Part shown: positions 1 through 9,805 of the stretch, piece by piece | Numbering within the stretch: position 1 is the stretch's first letter | How the letters are laid out: every line of letters begins with the position of its first letter | Program-made: the position numbers and the translations under genes | Notes under the pieces: generated by a model | What the model saw: only the letters and a program-made list of their open reading frames with translations | Databases searched by the model: none | What the model was told of the DNA's origin: nothing | Source: Polynucleobacter sp. MWH-Braz-FAM2G | Lineage (GTDB): Bacteria > Pseudomonadota > Gammaproteobacteria > Burkholderiales > Burkholderiaceae | Assembly: GCF_018687635.1 (NCBI RefSeq) | Contig: NZ_CP061300.1 | Location: forward strand, 1,116,001-1,180,000 | Length of the DNA: 64,000 bases | Direction of reading: 5' to 3'

Positions 1-28
1 CATTTATTTAGACTTATTAATATTGAAA

Positions 29-52
29 CAGCTCCACAATTATGCGGAGCTG
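29..52 (-). terminator. Possible intrinsic terminator after pstS
   Basis: A perfect 7-bp inverted repeat, CAGCTCC and GGAGCTG, with a 10-base loop lies 37 bases past the pstS stop. Read on the minus strand it is followed by only a short TTT run, so it would be a weak terminator or an mRNA 3'-end stabiliser. It could reduce read-through from pstS into downstream genes outside the window. Confidence 0.5.
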
Positions 53-89
53 CTCATTAATGTATGTTCGAACAGAATGTTGTCAAACC

Positions 90-1112
90 TTATTTAGTAA
101 TAATCTTCGTAAATACATTCTTACGAATAAATTCTGTCGTTTTATCAGGCATTGGAACGTAATCCAACTCTTCTGCCATTTTCTTGCCATCCTTAAAGGC
201 AAAATCAAAGAACTTAATGACTTCTGCGACATTCGCCTTGTTCTCTGGATTCTTGTAGATCAAGATAAATGAAGCACCAGTAATTGGCCAGGATTTAGCA
301 CCTGGGGCATTCGTAATAAATGTTCCCATACCAGGAATTTGAGCCCAGTCTGTACCGGCTGCAGCAGCTGCAAATGTAGCATCATCCGGCGCTACATAGT
401 TACCATCTTTATTTTTCAAAGAGATAAAAGTCATTTTGTTTTTCTTGGCATACGCATACTCAACATAACCAATAGAGTTTTTCACTCGAGTTACGTTGGC
501 CGCTACACCCTCATTACCTTTGCCGCCAACTGTAGAAGCAGCAGGCCATTTGACGTTTGCACCAGATCCAACTGAATCTTTAAATAGAGTACTTGTTTTT
601 GCTAAGTAGTCTGTAAAGATTGCTGTAGTACCTGACCCATCAGCACGGGTCACAACTGTGATTGGGCCTGATGGAATCTTTACGCCTGGATTCATGATGG
701 CGATACGTTTGTCACCCCAGTCAGAGATAACCCCTTGGAAAATATCAGCAAGAGTTGGGCCATCTAGCTTGATTTCACCAGGCTTTACTCCATCAACGTT
801 AATCACTGGCACTACCCCACCGATAATTGCTGGAAACTGGACTAATCCGTCTTTTTCCAAATCTTCAAATTTCACTGGATTATCAGTCGCACCAAAATCG
901 ACTGTTTTGGCTTTAATTTGCTTAATACCACCTGAAGAACCGATGGATTGATAATTCAAGTTTGAACCGGTCTTTGCTTTAAAAGCTTCTGCCCACTTTG
1001 CATAAATTGGATACGGGAAGGTAGCGCCTGCACCCGTCATGTCCACTGCAAATGCAGCTGGAGCAAGAGAAATTGCGCCAATCACTAGAGCTTTTTTCAA
1101 GAAAGTTTTCAT
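90..1112 (-). CDS. pstS: Phosphate ABC transporter substrate-binding protein PstS
   Basis: Periplasmic phosphate-binding component of the high-affinity Pst importer. Residues 1-22 form a clear signal peptide (basic start, hydrophobic core, cleavage after AFA). The mature protein opens with the family's GAGATFPYPIYAKW motif. The phosphate-contact segments SIGSSGGIKQI and TRADGSGTTAIFTDYL are present, and the C-terminal FFDFAFKDG is typical. Length 340 aa matches the family. The gene stands alone on the minus strand; pstCAB, if adjacent, would lie beyond the left edge. A Pho-box candidate 62 bases upstream suggests PhoB control under phosphate starvation. Confidence 0.97.
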   Translation of the reverse strand: MKTFLKKALVIGAISLAPAAFAVDMTGAGATFPYPIYAKWAEAFKAKTGSNLNYQSIGSSGGIKQIKAKTVDFGATDNPVKFEDLEKDGLVQFPAIIGGVVPVINVDGVKPGEIKLDGPTLADIFQGVISDWGDKRIAIMNPGVKIPSGPITVVTRADGSGTTAIFTDYLAKTSTLFKDSVGSGANVKWPAASTVGGKGNEGVAANVTRVKNSIGYVEYAYAKKNKMTFISLKNKDGNYVAPDDATFAAAAAGTDWAQIPGMGTFITNAPGAKSWPITGASFILIYKNPENKANVAEVIKFFDFAFKDGKKMAEELDYVPMPDKTTEFIRKNVFTKIITK

Positions 1113-1174
1113 GTACTCGGTCCTTAAAACGTAGAAAACGCACGATTGCGATAAGAAGACGATACTTTTGGTCT

Positions 1175-1192
1175 GTGACTATTTGATGACAG
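1175..1192 (-). promoter_or_regulatory. PhoB binding site (Pho box) candidate for pstS
   Basis: On the minus strand the 18-mer CTGTCATCAAATAGTCAC matches 14 of 18 positions of the E. coli Pho-box consensus CTGTCATAAATCTGTCAC. The first 7-base repeat is perfect, and the second keeps GTCAC at the right 11-base spacing. A TATCGT hexamer begins about 11 bases downstream, where a PhoB-dependent -10 element would be expected. The position, 62 bases before the pstS start codon, supports function. Binding is inferred. Confidence 0.72.
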
Positions 1193-1253
1193 TCCAATAA
1201 ATATAAATATTTTCCTTATAAATCAATAACTTACTTATTATTTATAAGTCTGT

Positions 1254-2315
1254 TCAAATGATTCTTTTAACTTTCAAAGCTCCATAGACGGAAGCACCAG
1301 CAATTGACATGAGCGTCATTACCTCATAAAAAGATCCTCTTAAGCCCGGAAGATCTTCCATATTCATGCCCATAATTCCAGTAAGCAGAGTCATTGGTAA
1401 AAAAATGACTGTCATTACAGACAAAATCTGCAAGTTCTTGGCATTAAATTCGGCCACATGAGCGGCTTGTTCATCTTGCAGAACTTTTGCCCGATCATAA
1501 AGACTTGAGATTTCTTGCGCCAAGTAGGAAAGTAGATCTAAATCATCCACAAGACGATTTTTGTCCTCGTCTCCAAACCAATAAGGAGGTCTCTTGACGA
1601 GCCTATGAAGAGCCACTAATTCAGGGGAAAAATGCCTTCTCAAACGACTACATTGAATCCGTATCCTGCCTAGATTTTCGTGCTCAGGAAAATCTTTACC
1701 TCTGAGAAGATTTTCCTCTAGCGCATCCATATTCTCGGATAGATGCACCAATAAGGAACGCAGATGTTCTGCACGTAGATCAAGCAATTCATGAAATAAC
1801 TCGATAATGGATGCAGGATTTAGCTGTCCATTTCTCAAATCAGCGCGCAACGTATCGGTGGTTCTTAATGGGTTATTTCTCAAGGAAATCATTAGCCTGG
1901 GGGTCACAATAGCCCATAGGGTGCCCAATCCGGCATCTCCGCCCTCCTCGCCAAATTCCTGTTGAAAGTCATTCATCACCATCAATAGGCAATCATTCAG
2001 CTTTTCAATTCGCTCAAGTCGACTGAGATTGACTCCCTCTTGGATCATCTCCACCACGCGCTCTGGTATGAATGGAGTATCTACAAGCCAACGCTGAATT
2101 TGAGAATTTGAGAGATTCAAATGTAACCACACTGAAATTTCTGGGTTACCTAAAGCATGAGTAATTTCAAACAAAGGTATCTCGAAACCTTTGCCAGACT
2201 CTGTAATAGCCCATGCGAATACAACGCCTGCTACGGGAAATGGTTTAGTGACGATCTCTTGAGGCATAAATAAATTGTATGACACCACTGGACGAAGTCT
2301 CTTATGAGGTGACAT
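1254..2315 (-). CDS. CorA/ZntB-type divalent cation transporter
   Basis: Member of the CorA magnesium/cobalt channel and ZntB zinc transporter superfamily, acting in the inner membrane. A long acidic helical cytoplasmic domain (about residues 30-290) precedes two C-terminal membrane helices. The first helix ends in the signature GMNMEDLPG, which fits the GMN selectivity motif of CorA. Length about 353 aa is normal. An upstream TTG could also start the frame; I took ATG at 2315, but MPQEIV at 2267 is an equally plausible start, since no clear Shine-Dalgarno sequence supports either. Substrate (Mg, Zn or Co) cannot be decided from sequence. It diverges from the barrel protein gene at 2373. Confidence 0.88.
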   Translation of the reverse strand: MSPHKRLRPVVSYNLFMPQEIVTKPFPVAGVVFAWAITESGKGFEIPLFEITHALGNPEISVWLHLNLSNSQIQRWLVDTPFIPERVVEMIQEGVNLSRLERIEKLNDCLLMVMNDFQQEFGEEGGDAGLGTLWAIVTPRLMISLRNNPLRTTDTLRADLRNGQLNPASIIELFHELLDLRAEHLRSLLVHLSENMDALEENLLRGKDFPEHENLGRIRIQCSRLRRHFSPELVALHRLVKRPPYWFGDEDKNRLVDDLDLLSYLAQEISSLYDRAKVLQDEQAAHVAEFNAKNLQILSVMTVIFLPMTLLTGIMGMNMEDLPGLRGSFYEVMTLMSIAGASVYGALKVKRII

Positions 2316-2349
2316 CAAACTGTCATAAGACTCGACTAAACAGTTTGAT
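2314..2349. repeat. 9-bp inverted repeat in divergent promoter region
   Basis: ATCAAACTG (2314-2322) and CAGTTTGAT (2341-2349) form a perfect 9-bp inverted repeat with an 18-base spacer, between the CorA-type gene and the outer-membrane protein gene. The left arm overlaps the earliest possible start of the CorA-type gene. The geometry could suit a dimeric regulator or an RNA hairpin. The spacer begins within CTGTCATAA (2320-2328), a perfect Pho-box half without a convincing second half. Confidence 0.45.
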
Positions 2350-2372
2350 TGAGCTTAAGTCAGCATTAAAAG

Positions 2373-3209
2373 ATGAATGTTAGAAACTATTGCTTCGCTT
2401 TTCTTTGTATTTCAGCAAATGCATATGCATTTGAGCCGCTAAACACGGATGATGCCGGAACCGTCAAAGCCGGCGGCAACCAAATCGAGCAATACTTTTT
2501 CTCAATCAATCGAAATGGAAGCGCTCAGCAAGCGGACATTATTACCCCAGGCGAAGAGTATGTTGGCAGAACTGATGCAAAAGCATTCCCTTTTACATAT
2601 ACACGTGGCTTGAGCGAGAAAGTTGAAGCTTCATTTTCTGCCACCTACTACAACGAACCAAGTGGTAATTTTTCTAAATTTTCTAATTATGTGTTCGCAG
2701 CAAAGTGGCGATTTTATGAGGATGAAAAAAATGGTTACGCCTTTGCAATTAAGCCTTCAGTGATTCTGCCTGCTGGGAAACAGCAGCAAGTAACTGGGCT
2801 CGGCATGGCGGCATTTAACTATGGGGCCAATTTAATTGCATCAAAATATTGGGAAGACTTCGAAGTGCATATCAATGCTGTATACATGCACTCTCCCTAC
2901 AACACCAATTACACCGTGGGTCTATCTGCAGATCCAAATCGTACCAATCTATTTATCGTATCAGTGGCACCTGTTTGGACTGTGATTAAGGATTTTAAAA
3001 TTGCGCTCGATATTGGCGCCACAACCAATCCACCTACCACCGAACAATACTTGAGTCATTACGCGCTAATTGCTGCCATCTACTCTATTACTGAAAATAT
3101 CGACTTAGGAGCTTCGTATATGAGGACAGGATTGAACTATAGCGAAACAATTGCCGCCCAAGCTTCCGGCGCCACTCGCACTGAAGTTGGAGTTACCTGG
3201 AGATTTTGA
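2373..3209 (+). CDS. Outer-membrane beta-barrel protein (phenol MetA-pathway-like)
   Basis: A 278-aa exported protein. Residues 1-19 are a signal peptide ending AYA before FEPLNTDDAG. The rest alternates polar and aromatic residues in strand-like stretches and ends in the C-terminal aromatic signature VGVTWRF, as expected for a protein inserted by the BAM complex. The opening LNTDDAGT plus the repeated strand pattern resembles the transporter-like family named for the MetA phenol degradation pathway (PF13557 type). Substrate is unknown. It is the first gene of a three-gene plus-strand patch (2373-4674), but an 81-base gap separates it from the next gene. Confidence 0.75.
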   Translation: MNVRNYCFAFLCISANAYAFEPLNTDDAGTVKAGGNQIEQYFFSINRNGSAQQADIITPGEEYVGRTDAKAFPFTYTRGLSEKVEASFSATYYNEPSGNFSKFSNYVFAAKWRFYEDEKNGYAFAIKPSVILPAGKQQQVTGLGMAAFNYGANLIASKYWEDFEVHINAVYMHSPYNTNYTVGLSADPNRTNLFIVSVAPVWTVIKDFKIALDIGATTNPPTTEQYLSHYALIAAIYSITENIDLGASYMRTGLNYSETIAAQASGATRTEVGVTWRF

Positions 3210-3290
3210 ATCTTAGTTTCCAGCTTTAATGGATTGTCATAATTTTCTAGCAAACTAAATTGACATTTCATAAATTACATTGGAGATAGG

Positions 3291-3710
3291 ATGATTTATC
3301 AAATTATTCCCTTAGAAATGGGCTCTTTAGTCGAGCGCAACATATTCCAACAGAAGAACAAAGAAATTAAGTGTGGTACGGTTTGGAAATTAGGCTCAAT
3401 AATCACCGAAGTAAAGCCAACCTTTATAAATACATATGATCCCAACGTAGGGATATCCATTAAAGATATTCCAGGAGGAGTAATTAGAAAAACATATGGG
3501 GGAGAGAAGATAATCTACTTTTCTGAAACTGTGCATAAGACAGAACAAGATGAGCTAACGGACATTTTCTATCAAACCAATAGCAAATATTCAAAAAATT
3601 ATGCTGACGTCTTTCATGATCTAGGATGGATGCAATTTAGTCGAGAAGAATATATATTTGGTGAAATTGAGATAAAAGAAATAAGAAAGCAACCAAGCTA
3701 TCATAAATAA
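3291..3710 (+). CDS. Hypothetical protein, unrecognised
   Basis: A 139-aa soluble protein with no signal peptide or membrane segment and no family I recognise. The start is well supported by GGAG seven bases before ATG. It is visibly more AT-rich than its neighbours and uses many AAA, ATA and AAT codons, which suggests recent acquisition or weak expression. Composition is rich in Ile, Lys and Glu, and the C-terminus is basic (EIRKQPSYHK). Its stop is one base before the start of the exported phosphoesterase-like gene, so the two are probably co-translated. No function is proposed. Confidence 0.7.
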   Translation: MIYQIIPLEMGSLVERNIFQQKNKEIKCGTVWKLGSIITEVKPTFINTYDPNVGISIKDIPGGVIRKTYGGEKIIYFSETVHKTEQDELTDIFYQTNSKYSKNYADVFHDLGWMQFSREEYIFGEIEIKEIRKQPSYHK

Positions 3711-3711
3711 T

Positions 3712-4674
3712 GTGAAAACGAATCGACTATTAATATCCTTATGGTTCCTAGCAAATACGCTCGCGGCCTCTGCTCAGTCAACTGAGTCATTTCGTTTTGT
3801 TGCTTTGGGGGATATGCCCTATTCCATACCTGATGATTATCAACGTTACGAAAGGTTGATAGCTGAGATCAATAAAATCCAGCCAAGTTTTAGTATTTTT
3901 ATCGGTGATACAAAATCAGGATCCACCCCATGCAGCGATGAATATAACCTCAAAGTTAAGCAGCATTTCAATCAATTCACATCCCCACTCATTTACAGCA
4001 TCGGTGACAACGAGTGGACAGATTGTCATAGACCGGCGGCGGGCTCATACGATCCTATTGAACGCCTGAATGTACTAAGAGCTACTTTCTTCAGCAACAA
4101 TAAAAGTCTGGGCAAAAAACCAATTGCTTTGACAAGGCAGGCAGATGTCGACCCTGTACATTCAAAGTTTGTTGAAAACTCATATTGGGTAAAGAACCAA
4201 TTTTTATTTGTTAATCTTCATATTCCAGGATCAAATAATAATTTTGAGCGTAATGAGCAATCCAAAGCTGAATATGCTGAACGCAATCAAGCCAATCTAG
4301 CCTGGATAAGTAATGCTTTTTCACTTGCCTCAAGTAAAGGCTACAAAGGGATAATCTTTTGCTTTCAGGCTGATATGTTTTATTCGCCCAAACAAGCCAT
4401 AGATGAAAGTAGCGGCTATCGAGATACTCTACTTCTTTTGAGTAAAGAAGCACAAAACCATAAGATTCCCGTACTTCTAATTCATGGCGACAGTCATCGC
4501 CTTATTCTTGATCAGCCTCTCAAGACAGTGGATCAAAAATATATTATCGAGAATGTTCTGCGCTTACAGGTAATGGGTGCTGAACAAGTTCAGGCGGTGG
4601 AGATCACTGTCAATCCAAAATCTGAGCAGCCTTTTGGGTTTATTCCAATTCTGCTAAAGAAGAATATGAAATAG
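3712..4674 (+). CDS. Exported calcineurin-like metallophosphoesterase
   Basis: A 320-aa protein starting at GTG, one base after the preceding stop. Residues 1-21 are a signal peptide (ASAQ cleavage). Metal-ligand motifs of the calcineurin-like fold appear in order: ALGDMPY (near 31), FIGDTKSG (near 63), GDNEWTDC (near 98), and a late IHGDSHR, matching the D-x, GD, GN[HE] and GH-x-H blocks with substitutions. The third motif has GDNE, as in several exported phosphoesterases. The substrate is not evident. The neighbouring pstS makes a phosphate-scavenging role tempting, but that is inference only. Confidence 0.72.
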   Translation: MKTNRLLISLWFLANTLAASAQSTESFRFVALGDMPYSIPDDYQRYERLIAEINKIQPSFSIFIGDTKSGSTPCSDEYNLKVKQHFNQFTSPLIYSIGDNEWTDCHRPAAGSYDPIERLNVLRATFFSNNKSLGKKPIALTRQADVDPVHSKFVENSYWVKNQFLFVNLHIPGSNNNFERNEQSKAEYAERNQANLAWISNAFSLASSKGYKGIIFCFQADMFYSPKQAIDESSGYRDTLLLLSKEAQNHKIPVLLIHGDSHRLILDQPLKTVDQKYIIENVLRLQVMGAEQVQAVEITVNPKSEQPFGFIPILLKKNMK

Positions 4675-4697
4675 CACAAGTCAAAGTAAGCTTGAAT

Positions 4698-6041
4698 CTA
4701 GGCAGTTGGGACTAGTTCAGCAATGCTCTTGGCTGAGTTCATGGCAACATCACCATCCTGAGTTTCAACCATGACCCTGAGCAAAGGTTCGGTGCCAGAA
4801 GCTCTGATCAATACCCTGCCGATATCTTTGAGATCAGACTCTACCTTGGAGACTTGATTTTTTAATGCTGAGTCAGACTTCCAGTCATAACCAGGTTTGA
4901 ATCTCACATTCAAAAGCACCTGAGGAAAGATATTTACCTTTTCTAGCAATTGAGCAAGACTCTTTTTGTTTTGACTCATAGCAGCCAATACTTGCAATGC
5001 CGCAATAGTGCCATCGCCAGTGGTGTGCTGATCTAGGCAAAGTAAATGTCCAGAACCCTCACCTCCAATTAGCCACCCTTTTTGTTTAAGCATTTCTAAT
5101 ACATAACGATCACCGACATTAGCGCGCTCAAATCCAATTCCCAATTCTTTAATCGCGTTTTCAACCGCTAGATTAGTCATGAGAGTACCAACCGCTCCTC
5201 CGATAGCTTGCTTTTTATCTAACCTATCTTTTACGAGGACATACAGCAATTCATCACCATTAAACAAACGTCCTGAGGCATCAACCATTTGGAGTCGATC
5301 AGCATCTCCATCTAAAGCAATGCCGATGTCCGCATTCACCTCTTTCACTTTTTCAATCAAGGCTTGTGGTGCGGTGGCGCCGCAACCATCATTAATATTG
5401 CGCCCATCTGGATTTACGCCTATTGAAATGACTTCTGCACCCAGCTCATGGAAAACATGAGGAGCAATGTGATACGCAGCGCCATTGGCGCAGTCCACCA
5501 CAATTTTTAATCCCTTGAGATTGAGGTCTCCCGGAAAAGTAGACTTGCAAAATTCAATATAACGGCCAGCAGCATCATCTAAGCGGAATGCCTTGCCTAA
5601 TTCTTTGGAGCTAACGCAACCCATGGGTTTTTCTAGCTCAGTCTCAATGGCTAATTCAAAATCATCAGAGAGCTTATCTCCGTTGGCTGAAAAAAACTTA
5701 ATGCCATTATCTTGATAAGGATTGTGTGAGGCTGAAATCACCAAGCCCGCAGTTAAACGCAAGGCTTTAGTAAGATAAGCGACTCCAGGGGTCGGTATGG
5801 GGCCACAAAGCATAACATCGACACCTGCAGCAGCAAAACCCGCTTCTAAAGCAGCCTCCAACAAGTAACCAGAGACTCGAGTATCTTTGCCAATCAATAC
5901 TTGGCAACGCTCACCTAGCTTGCAATCTTTCGTTAATACTTTGCCGGCTGCATAGCCAAGACGAGTCATAAATTCCGGAACAATCGGAAATTGCCCGACT
6001 TCGCCGCGAATGCCATCAGTGCCAAAGTATTGTTTTTTCAT
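4698..6041 (-). CDS. glmM: Phosphoglucosamine mutase GlmM
   Basis: Converts glucosamine-6-phosphate to glucosamine-1-phosphate for UDP-GlcNAc, peptidoglycan and lipopolysaccharide synthesis in the cytoplasm. The N-terminus [11 protein letters not shown] is diagnostic. The catalytic phosphoserine lies in VISASHNP (Ser105), the Mg loop is DGDADR, and the sugar-binding loop is GEGSGH. The C-terminal phosphate loop is [12 protein letters not shown]. An upstream in-frame ATG at 6050 exists, but family members begin at MKKQYFG, so 6041 is preferred. Length 447 aa is usual. It follows folP by about 50 bases, the same ftsH-folP-glmM order as in E. coli. Confidence 0.97.
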   Translation of the reverse strand: MKKQYFGTDGIRGEVGQFPIVPEFMTRLGYAAGKVLTKDCKLGERCQVLIGKDTRVSGYLLEAALEAGFAAAGVDVMLCGPIPTPGVAYLTKALRLTAGLVISASHNPYQDNGIKFFSANGDKLSDDFELAIETELEKPMGCVSSKELGKAFRLDDAAGRYIEFCKSTFPGDLNLKGLKIVVDCANGAAYHIAPHVFHELGAEVISIGVNPDGRNINDGCGATAPQALIEKVKEVNADIGIALDGDADRLQMVDASGRLFNGDELLYVLVKDRLDKKQAIGGAVGTLMTNLAVENAIKELGIGFERANVGDRYVLEMLKQKGWLIGGEGSGHLLCLDQHTTGDGTIAALQVLAAMSQNKKSLAQLLEKVNIFPQVLLNVRFKPGYDWKSDSALKNQVSKVESDLKDIGRVLIRASGTEPLLRVMVETQDGDVAMNSAKSIAELVPTA

Positions 6042-6091
6042 GGATATCATTATAAAACTTAGACCCTTTATATCTTTGTTTTATTCATTCA

Positions 6092-6955
6092 TTAAAAATT
6101 AACTGCTTCCCAGAGTTTTAGGGCATCAACTGTTTCAGCAACATCATGAACACGAATGATTTTAGCCCCCCGATCAGCAGCCATAATGGCAGCCGCAACA
6201 CTAGGAGCTACACGTTCATTAGTCTCTTTCCCAGTGACCTTTCCAATCATAGATTTTCTAGAAATACCCGCCAAAACTGGGTAGCCCAATTTTGTGAAAG
6301 CATTAAAGCGAGACAGCATAGTAAGGTTATGCTCAAGGCTCTTTCCAAAACCAAAGCCTGGATCGATAGCAATTCTGTCTGAGCTAACACCCTTTTCTAT
6401 TAGAAATGCAGCTCTATCTTTTAAGAACTGTATTACCTCTCCAGTGACATCTTGATACTCGGGATTGAACTGCATTGTGAGAGGATCACATTGCATGTGC
6501 ATTAAAACAATACCGCATTCTTTAATGTTAGTAACAGCATCAACTGCCCCCTCTTGCCTGAGTGCCCAAATATCATTTACACAATCAATGCCAGCAAGCA
6601 GTGCTTGGCGCATCGTTTCAGATTTGTAGGTATCAATTGATAAAGGTACGCCGCAATTTTTTAATGCCTCAATAACTGGAAGAACTCTATCGAGCTCTTC
6701 TTCAAGACTTACTGGCACCGCTCCAGGACGAGTGGATTCACCACCAATATCAATTAAATCCACACCATTGGCAATCATGATTTCTGCTTGAGCGATAGCA
6801 TCTTGGGCATTTCTGAACCTACCGCCATCCGAAAAAGAATCTGGCGTGGCATTTAGAATGCCCATCACAATAGGACGCTTACGTTTTGTGAAATCAAAAA
6901 GAAAACGCCCACAACGCCAAGTTGTGGGCATCTCGATCAAACTTTGATTGAGCAT
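6092..6955 (-). CDS. folP: Dihydropteroate synthase
   Basis: Condenses p-aminobenzoate with dihydropterin pyrophosphate in folate synthesis; the target of sulfonamides. Conserved blocks are GILNATPDSFSDGG, DIGGESTRPGA, SIDTYKSE, VNDIW, DPGFGFGKS, GISRKSMIG and the C-terminal IRVHDVAET. About 287 aa fits the family. ATG at 6955 was chosen; a TTG one codon upstream and MPTTWR downstream are alternatives, and no strong ribosome binding site decides. The gap after ftsH is only 23 bases, so co-transcription with ftsH and glmM is likely. Confidence 0.96.
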   Translation of the reverse strand: MLNQSLIEMPTTWRCGRFLFDFTKRKRPIVMGILNATPDSFSDGGRFRNAQDAIAQAEIMIANGVDLIDIGGESTRPGAVPVSLEEELDRVLPVIEALKNCGVPLSIDTYKSETMRQALLAGIDCVNDIWALRQEGAVDAVTNIKECGIVLMHMQCDPLTMQFNPEYQDVTGEVIQFLKDRAAFLIEKGVSSDRIAIDPGFGFGKSLEHNLTMLSRFNAFTKLGYPVLAGISRKSMIGKVTGKETNERVAPSVAAAIMAADRGAKIIRVHDVAETVDALKLWEAVNF

Positions 6956-6978
6956 CAAAAACTAAAACTCAATAGAGC

Positions 6979-8859
6979 TTAAGCAGTAGCGGGAGCGTTA
7001 CCAGTAGCAGGACCAGGCGTTCCAGCGGAATTACCAAACTGGGTTGCAGGAGGCGGTTTTGGCGCACGAGGTGGACGACCCTCCATAATGTCGTTAATCT
7101 GCTCTGCATCAAGGGTTTCCCACTCTAACAACGCAGCGACCATGGCTTCGACCTTGTCACGATTCTGCTCCAAGATTGACCTTGCTAATGCATATTGACT
7201 ATCGATCAATGTACGAATTTCAGCATCTACTTTTTGTTGCGTCAATTCAGAAACAGTCTTCGTGCTATTGCGACCAAAAATACTTTCAGATTCGGTATCG
7301 ACATACACCATCGTGCCCAAGCTATCGCTCATGCCATAGCGAGTAACCATATCCCGCGCCATCTTAGTTGCACGTTCAAAGTCATTCGATGCACCAGTGC
7401 TCATAGAATGCAAGAAGACTTCTTCAGCAGCACGACCGCCAAATAAAATTGCCAACTCTTCCAACATGCGATCTTTATACAAGTTCACTCGGTCGAACTC
7501 TGGCAATTGCCAAGTCACGCCCAAAGCCATCCCACGAGGCATGATGGTGACCTTATGCACAGGATCAGATTTAGGAAGCACTTTAGCGACAACAGCATGT
7601 CCCGACTCATGGTAAGCAGTATTACGACGCTCTTCTTCGCGCATTACAGCTGACTTACGCTCAGGACCCATGTAAATCTTATCTTTGGCGTCTTCAAAGT
7701 CCTTCATATCAACTGAACGTTTATTGCGACGTGCAGCAAACAATGCAGCCTCATTCACAAGGTTTGCAAGGTCGGCACCAGAGAAGCCTGGCGTGCCACG
7801 AGCTAAAACGGCAGCATTGACATCTGGATCAATCGGAACCTTACGCATATGTACTTGCAGAATCTGCTCACGACCACGGATATCAGGTAAGCCAACATGA
7901 ACTTGACGATCAAAACGACCGGGACGCAATAAGGCCCTATCCAACACATCTGAACGGTTGGTTGCAGCCACCACGATTACGCCACTATTGCTTTCAAAAC
8001 CATCCATCTCAACCAACATCTGGTTGAGAGTTTGTTCGCGCTCATCATTACCACCACCCATGCCGGCACCACGATGACGACCTACAGCATCAATCTCATC
8101 GATAAAGATAATGCAAGGTGAATTCTTCTTAGCGTTTTCAAACATGTCTCGCACACGAGAAGCGCCAACACCAACAAACATTTCTACAAAGTCAGAACCT
8201 GAGATTGAGAAGAAAGGAACTTTTGCTTCACCAGCAATAGCGCGTGCCAATAATGTTTTACCTGTACCAGGGGGGCCTACCAGCAATACACCATGAGGAA
8301 TGCGACCGCCAAGTTTTTGAAATTTTTGCGGATCTTTTAGGAAGTCAACTAATTCAAAGACCTCTTCCTTCGCCTCATCACAACCAGCAACATCAGCAAA
8401 AGTGACTGTGTTGCTATTCTCATCAATGAGACGCGCTTTAGATTTTCCAAATGAGAAAGCGCCACCTTTGCCACCACCTTGCATTTGACGCATCATGAAA
8501 AACCAGAAGCCAATAATCAGCAGAGTTGGACCAAGGTAGTACAAAGCTGAAGTGATCATGTTCGGTTCATCTTCTGCTTTACCAGAAACTTGAACACCAT
8601 ACTTCATCAAATCACCTACCATCCAAATATCCCCTGGAGATATCAGCGTATATTTATTGCCGTCGACAGGAGTAACGGTAAGGTTAGTGCGCCCCTGAAC
8701 ATCAACACGTTTGATCTTTCCAGCTTTGGCATCATCCATGAATTGTGAATAGGTGACCTGAGTCTGCTCCTTCGGCTTATCAAATTGCTTGAATACCGTA
8801 AAAAGCACCAGACCCACAATGAGCCACACACCGATTTTTTGGAACATATTGCTGTTCAA
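6979..8859 (-). CDS. ftsH: ATP-dependent zinc metalloprotease FtsH
   Basis: Membrane-anchored AAA+ protease that degrades misfolded membrane proteins and regulators such as LpxC. Two N-terminal membrane helices (about 7-24 and 107-124) flank a periplasmic domain. The AAA module has Walker A GPPGTGKT (195-202), Walker B IIFIDEID and an SRH arginine motif RPGRFDR. The zinc site is HESGH (417-421). The C-terminus is Pro/Ala-rich. The start codon appears to be TTG (MNSNMF), with AAGGA seven bases upstream; this matches the usual MNNNMF start in Burkholderiales. Gene order rlmE-ftsH-folP-glmM is conserved. Confidence 0.97.
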   Translation of the reverse strand: MNSNMFQKIGVWLIVGLVLFTVFKQFDKPKEQTQVTYSQFMDDAKAGKIKRVDVQGRTNLTVTPVDGNKYTLISPGDIWMVGDLMKYGVQVSGKAEDEPNMITSALYYLGPTLLIIGFWFFMMRQMQGGGKGGAFSFGKSKARLIDENSNTVTFADVAGCDEAKEEVFELVDFLKDPQKFQKLGGRIPHGVLLVGPPGTGKTLLARAIAGEAKVPFFSISGSDFVEMFVGVGASRVRDMFENAKKNSPCIIFIDEIDAVGRHRGAGMGGGNDEREQTLNQMLVEMDGFESNSGVIVVAATNRSDVLDRALLRPGRFDRQVHVGLPDIRGREQILQVHMRKVPIDPDVNAAVLARGTPGFSGADLANLVNEAALFAARRNKRSVDMKDFEDAKDKIYMGPERKSAVMREEERRNTAYHESGHAVVAKVLPKSDPVHKVTIMPRGMALGVTWQLPEFDRVNLYKDRMLEELAILFGGRAAEEVFLHSMSTGASNDFERATKMARDMVTRYGMSDSLGTMVYVDTESESIFGRNSTKTVSELTQQKVDAEIRTLIDSQYALARSILEQNRDKVEAMVAALLEWETLDAEQINDIMEGRPPRAPKPPPATQFGNSAGTPGPATGNAPATA

Positions 8860-9004
8860 AATAAGTCCTTTTCTGGATTGATCCAGGAGTTAAAGCGAAT
8901 CGCTACCTAAGTATTTGATTCTACTACCACCCTTTTTCAAGGGCTAATGGCATATTTATTTATAAAAACCCTATAAAACGGGGGTCCATTACAGGAATTA
9001 AGCT

Positions 9005-9679
9005 CTATTTTGGGGGTTTGAGGTTTCTACCCAATAGGAATATCTCTGAAGATCGGGCCCTAGAAGCCTTGGGCTTTCGAGATGCCACTGTTTTAAACAC
9101 CTTTTTAAACGATTCCACAATCTGGCTGTAGCCACTCCCGTTAAAGCACTTAATTAGCAAAGCACCCTCAGGCTTGAGGTGAGCAACAGCAAAATCGAGG
9201 GCAATTTCAGCTAAAAAGGCCATCCTTGCGGCGTCTGCTACCCCAACACCCGATAAATTAGGAGCCATATCTGAGAGAACCAGATCAACCTTACCGTCGG
9301 CATCTTTAGGCAATAGCGCCTCAAGAGCATTCAGACCCTCCTCTTCTCGGAAATCACCCTGAATAAAGCTGACATCAGCAATATCTTCCATGGGCAATAT
9401 ATCAATCGCGATAATTTGCCCATCTGGTTTGCCGGATTCAATTTTTGGATTGTTTTTACCAAGCTCGGTTAAACGATTGCGCACATATTGCGACCAACTG
9501 CCAGGAGCACTTCCAAGATCAACAATAGTCATGCCCGCTTTAATAAGGTGATCTTGTTCGTCTATTTCACTCAGTTTATAAACTGCTCTAGCGCGATAGC
9601 CCTCTTTCTGAGCCATCTTCACGTATGGATCTGTTAAGTGATCCTGCAACCAACTTTTATTAAATTTATTCTTTGCCAA
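9005..9679 (-). CDS. rlmE: 23S rRNA 2'-O-methyltransferase RlmE
   Basis: FtsJ/RrmJ family SAM-dependent enzyme that methylates the 2'-OH of U2552 in 23S rRNA of assembled 50S subunits. Visible motifs are [13 protein letters not shown] [16 protein letters not shown] loop [12 protein letters not shown], and [13 protein letters not shown]. The K-D-K-E tetrad positions are K (AVYKL), D (VLSDMAPN), K (LLIKCFNG) and the late SEIFLLGR glutamate. Length 224 aa is slightly above the E. coli protein. It lies 145 bases upstream of ftsH and diverges from yhbY. Confidence 0.96.
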   Translation of the reverse strand: MAKNKFNKSWLQDHLTDPYVKMAQKEGYRARAVYKLSEIDEQDHLIKAGMTIVDLGSAPGSWSQYVRNRLTELGKNNPKIESGKPDGQIIAIDILPMEDIADVSFIQGDFREEEGLNALEALLPKDADGKVDLVLSDMAPNLSGVGVADAARMAFLAEIALDFAVAHLKPEGALLIKCFNGSGYSQIVESFKKVFKTVASRKPKASRARSSEIFLLGRNLKPPK

Positions 9680-9805
9680 AACTTACCCACTTTCGCCCTA
9701 TATTTTCCTAGTTTCCGCCTTCTAAAGCAAAAGGAATTATGGAAAAACTCGCTAAATTAAGCCTAAAGAGCTATTTCTCTCGATGAATGCTCTATCATCA
9801 AGCCC

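Noticed and set aside
3230-3270. TTGACA before the unknown gene as a sigma-70 -35
   Set aside because: No -10 hexamer lies 16-18 bases downstream; the sequence there overlaps the ribosome binding site.
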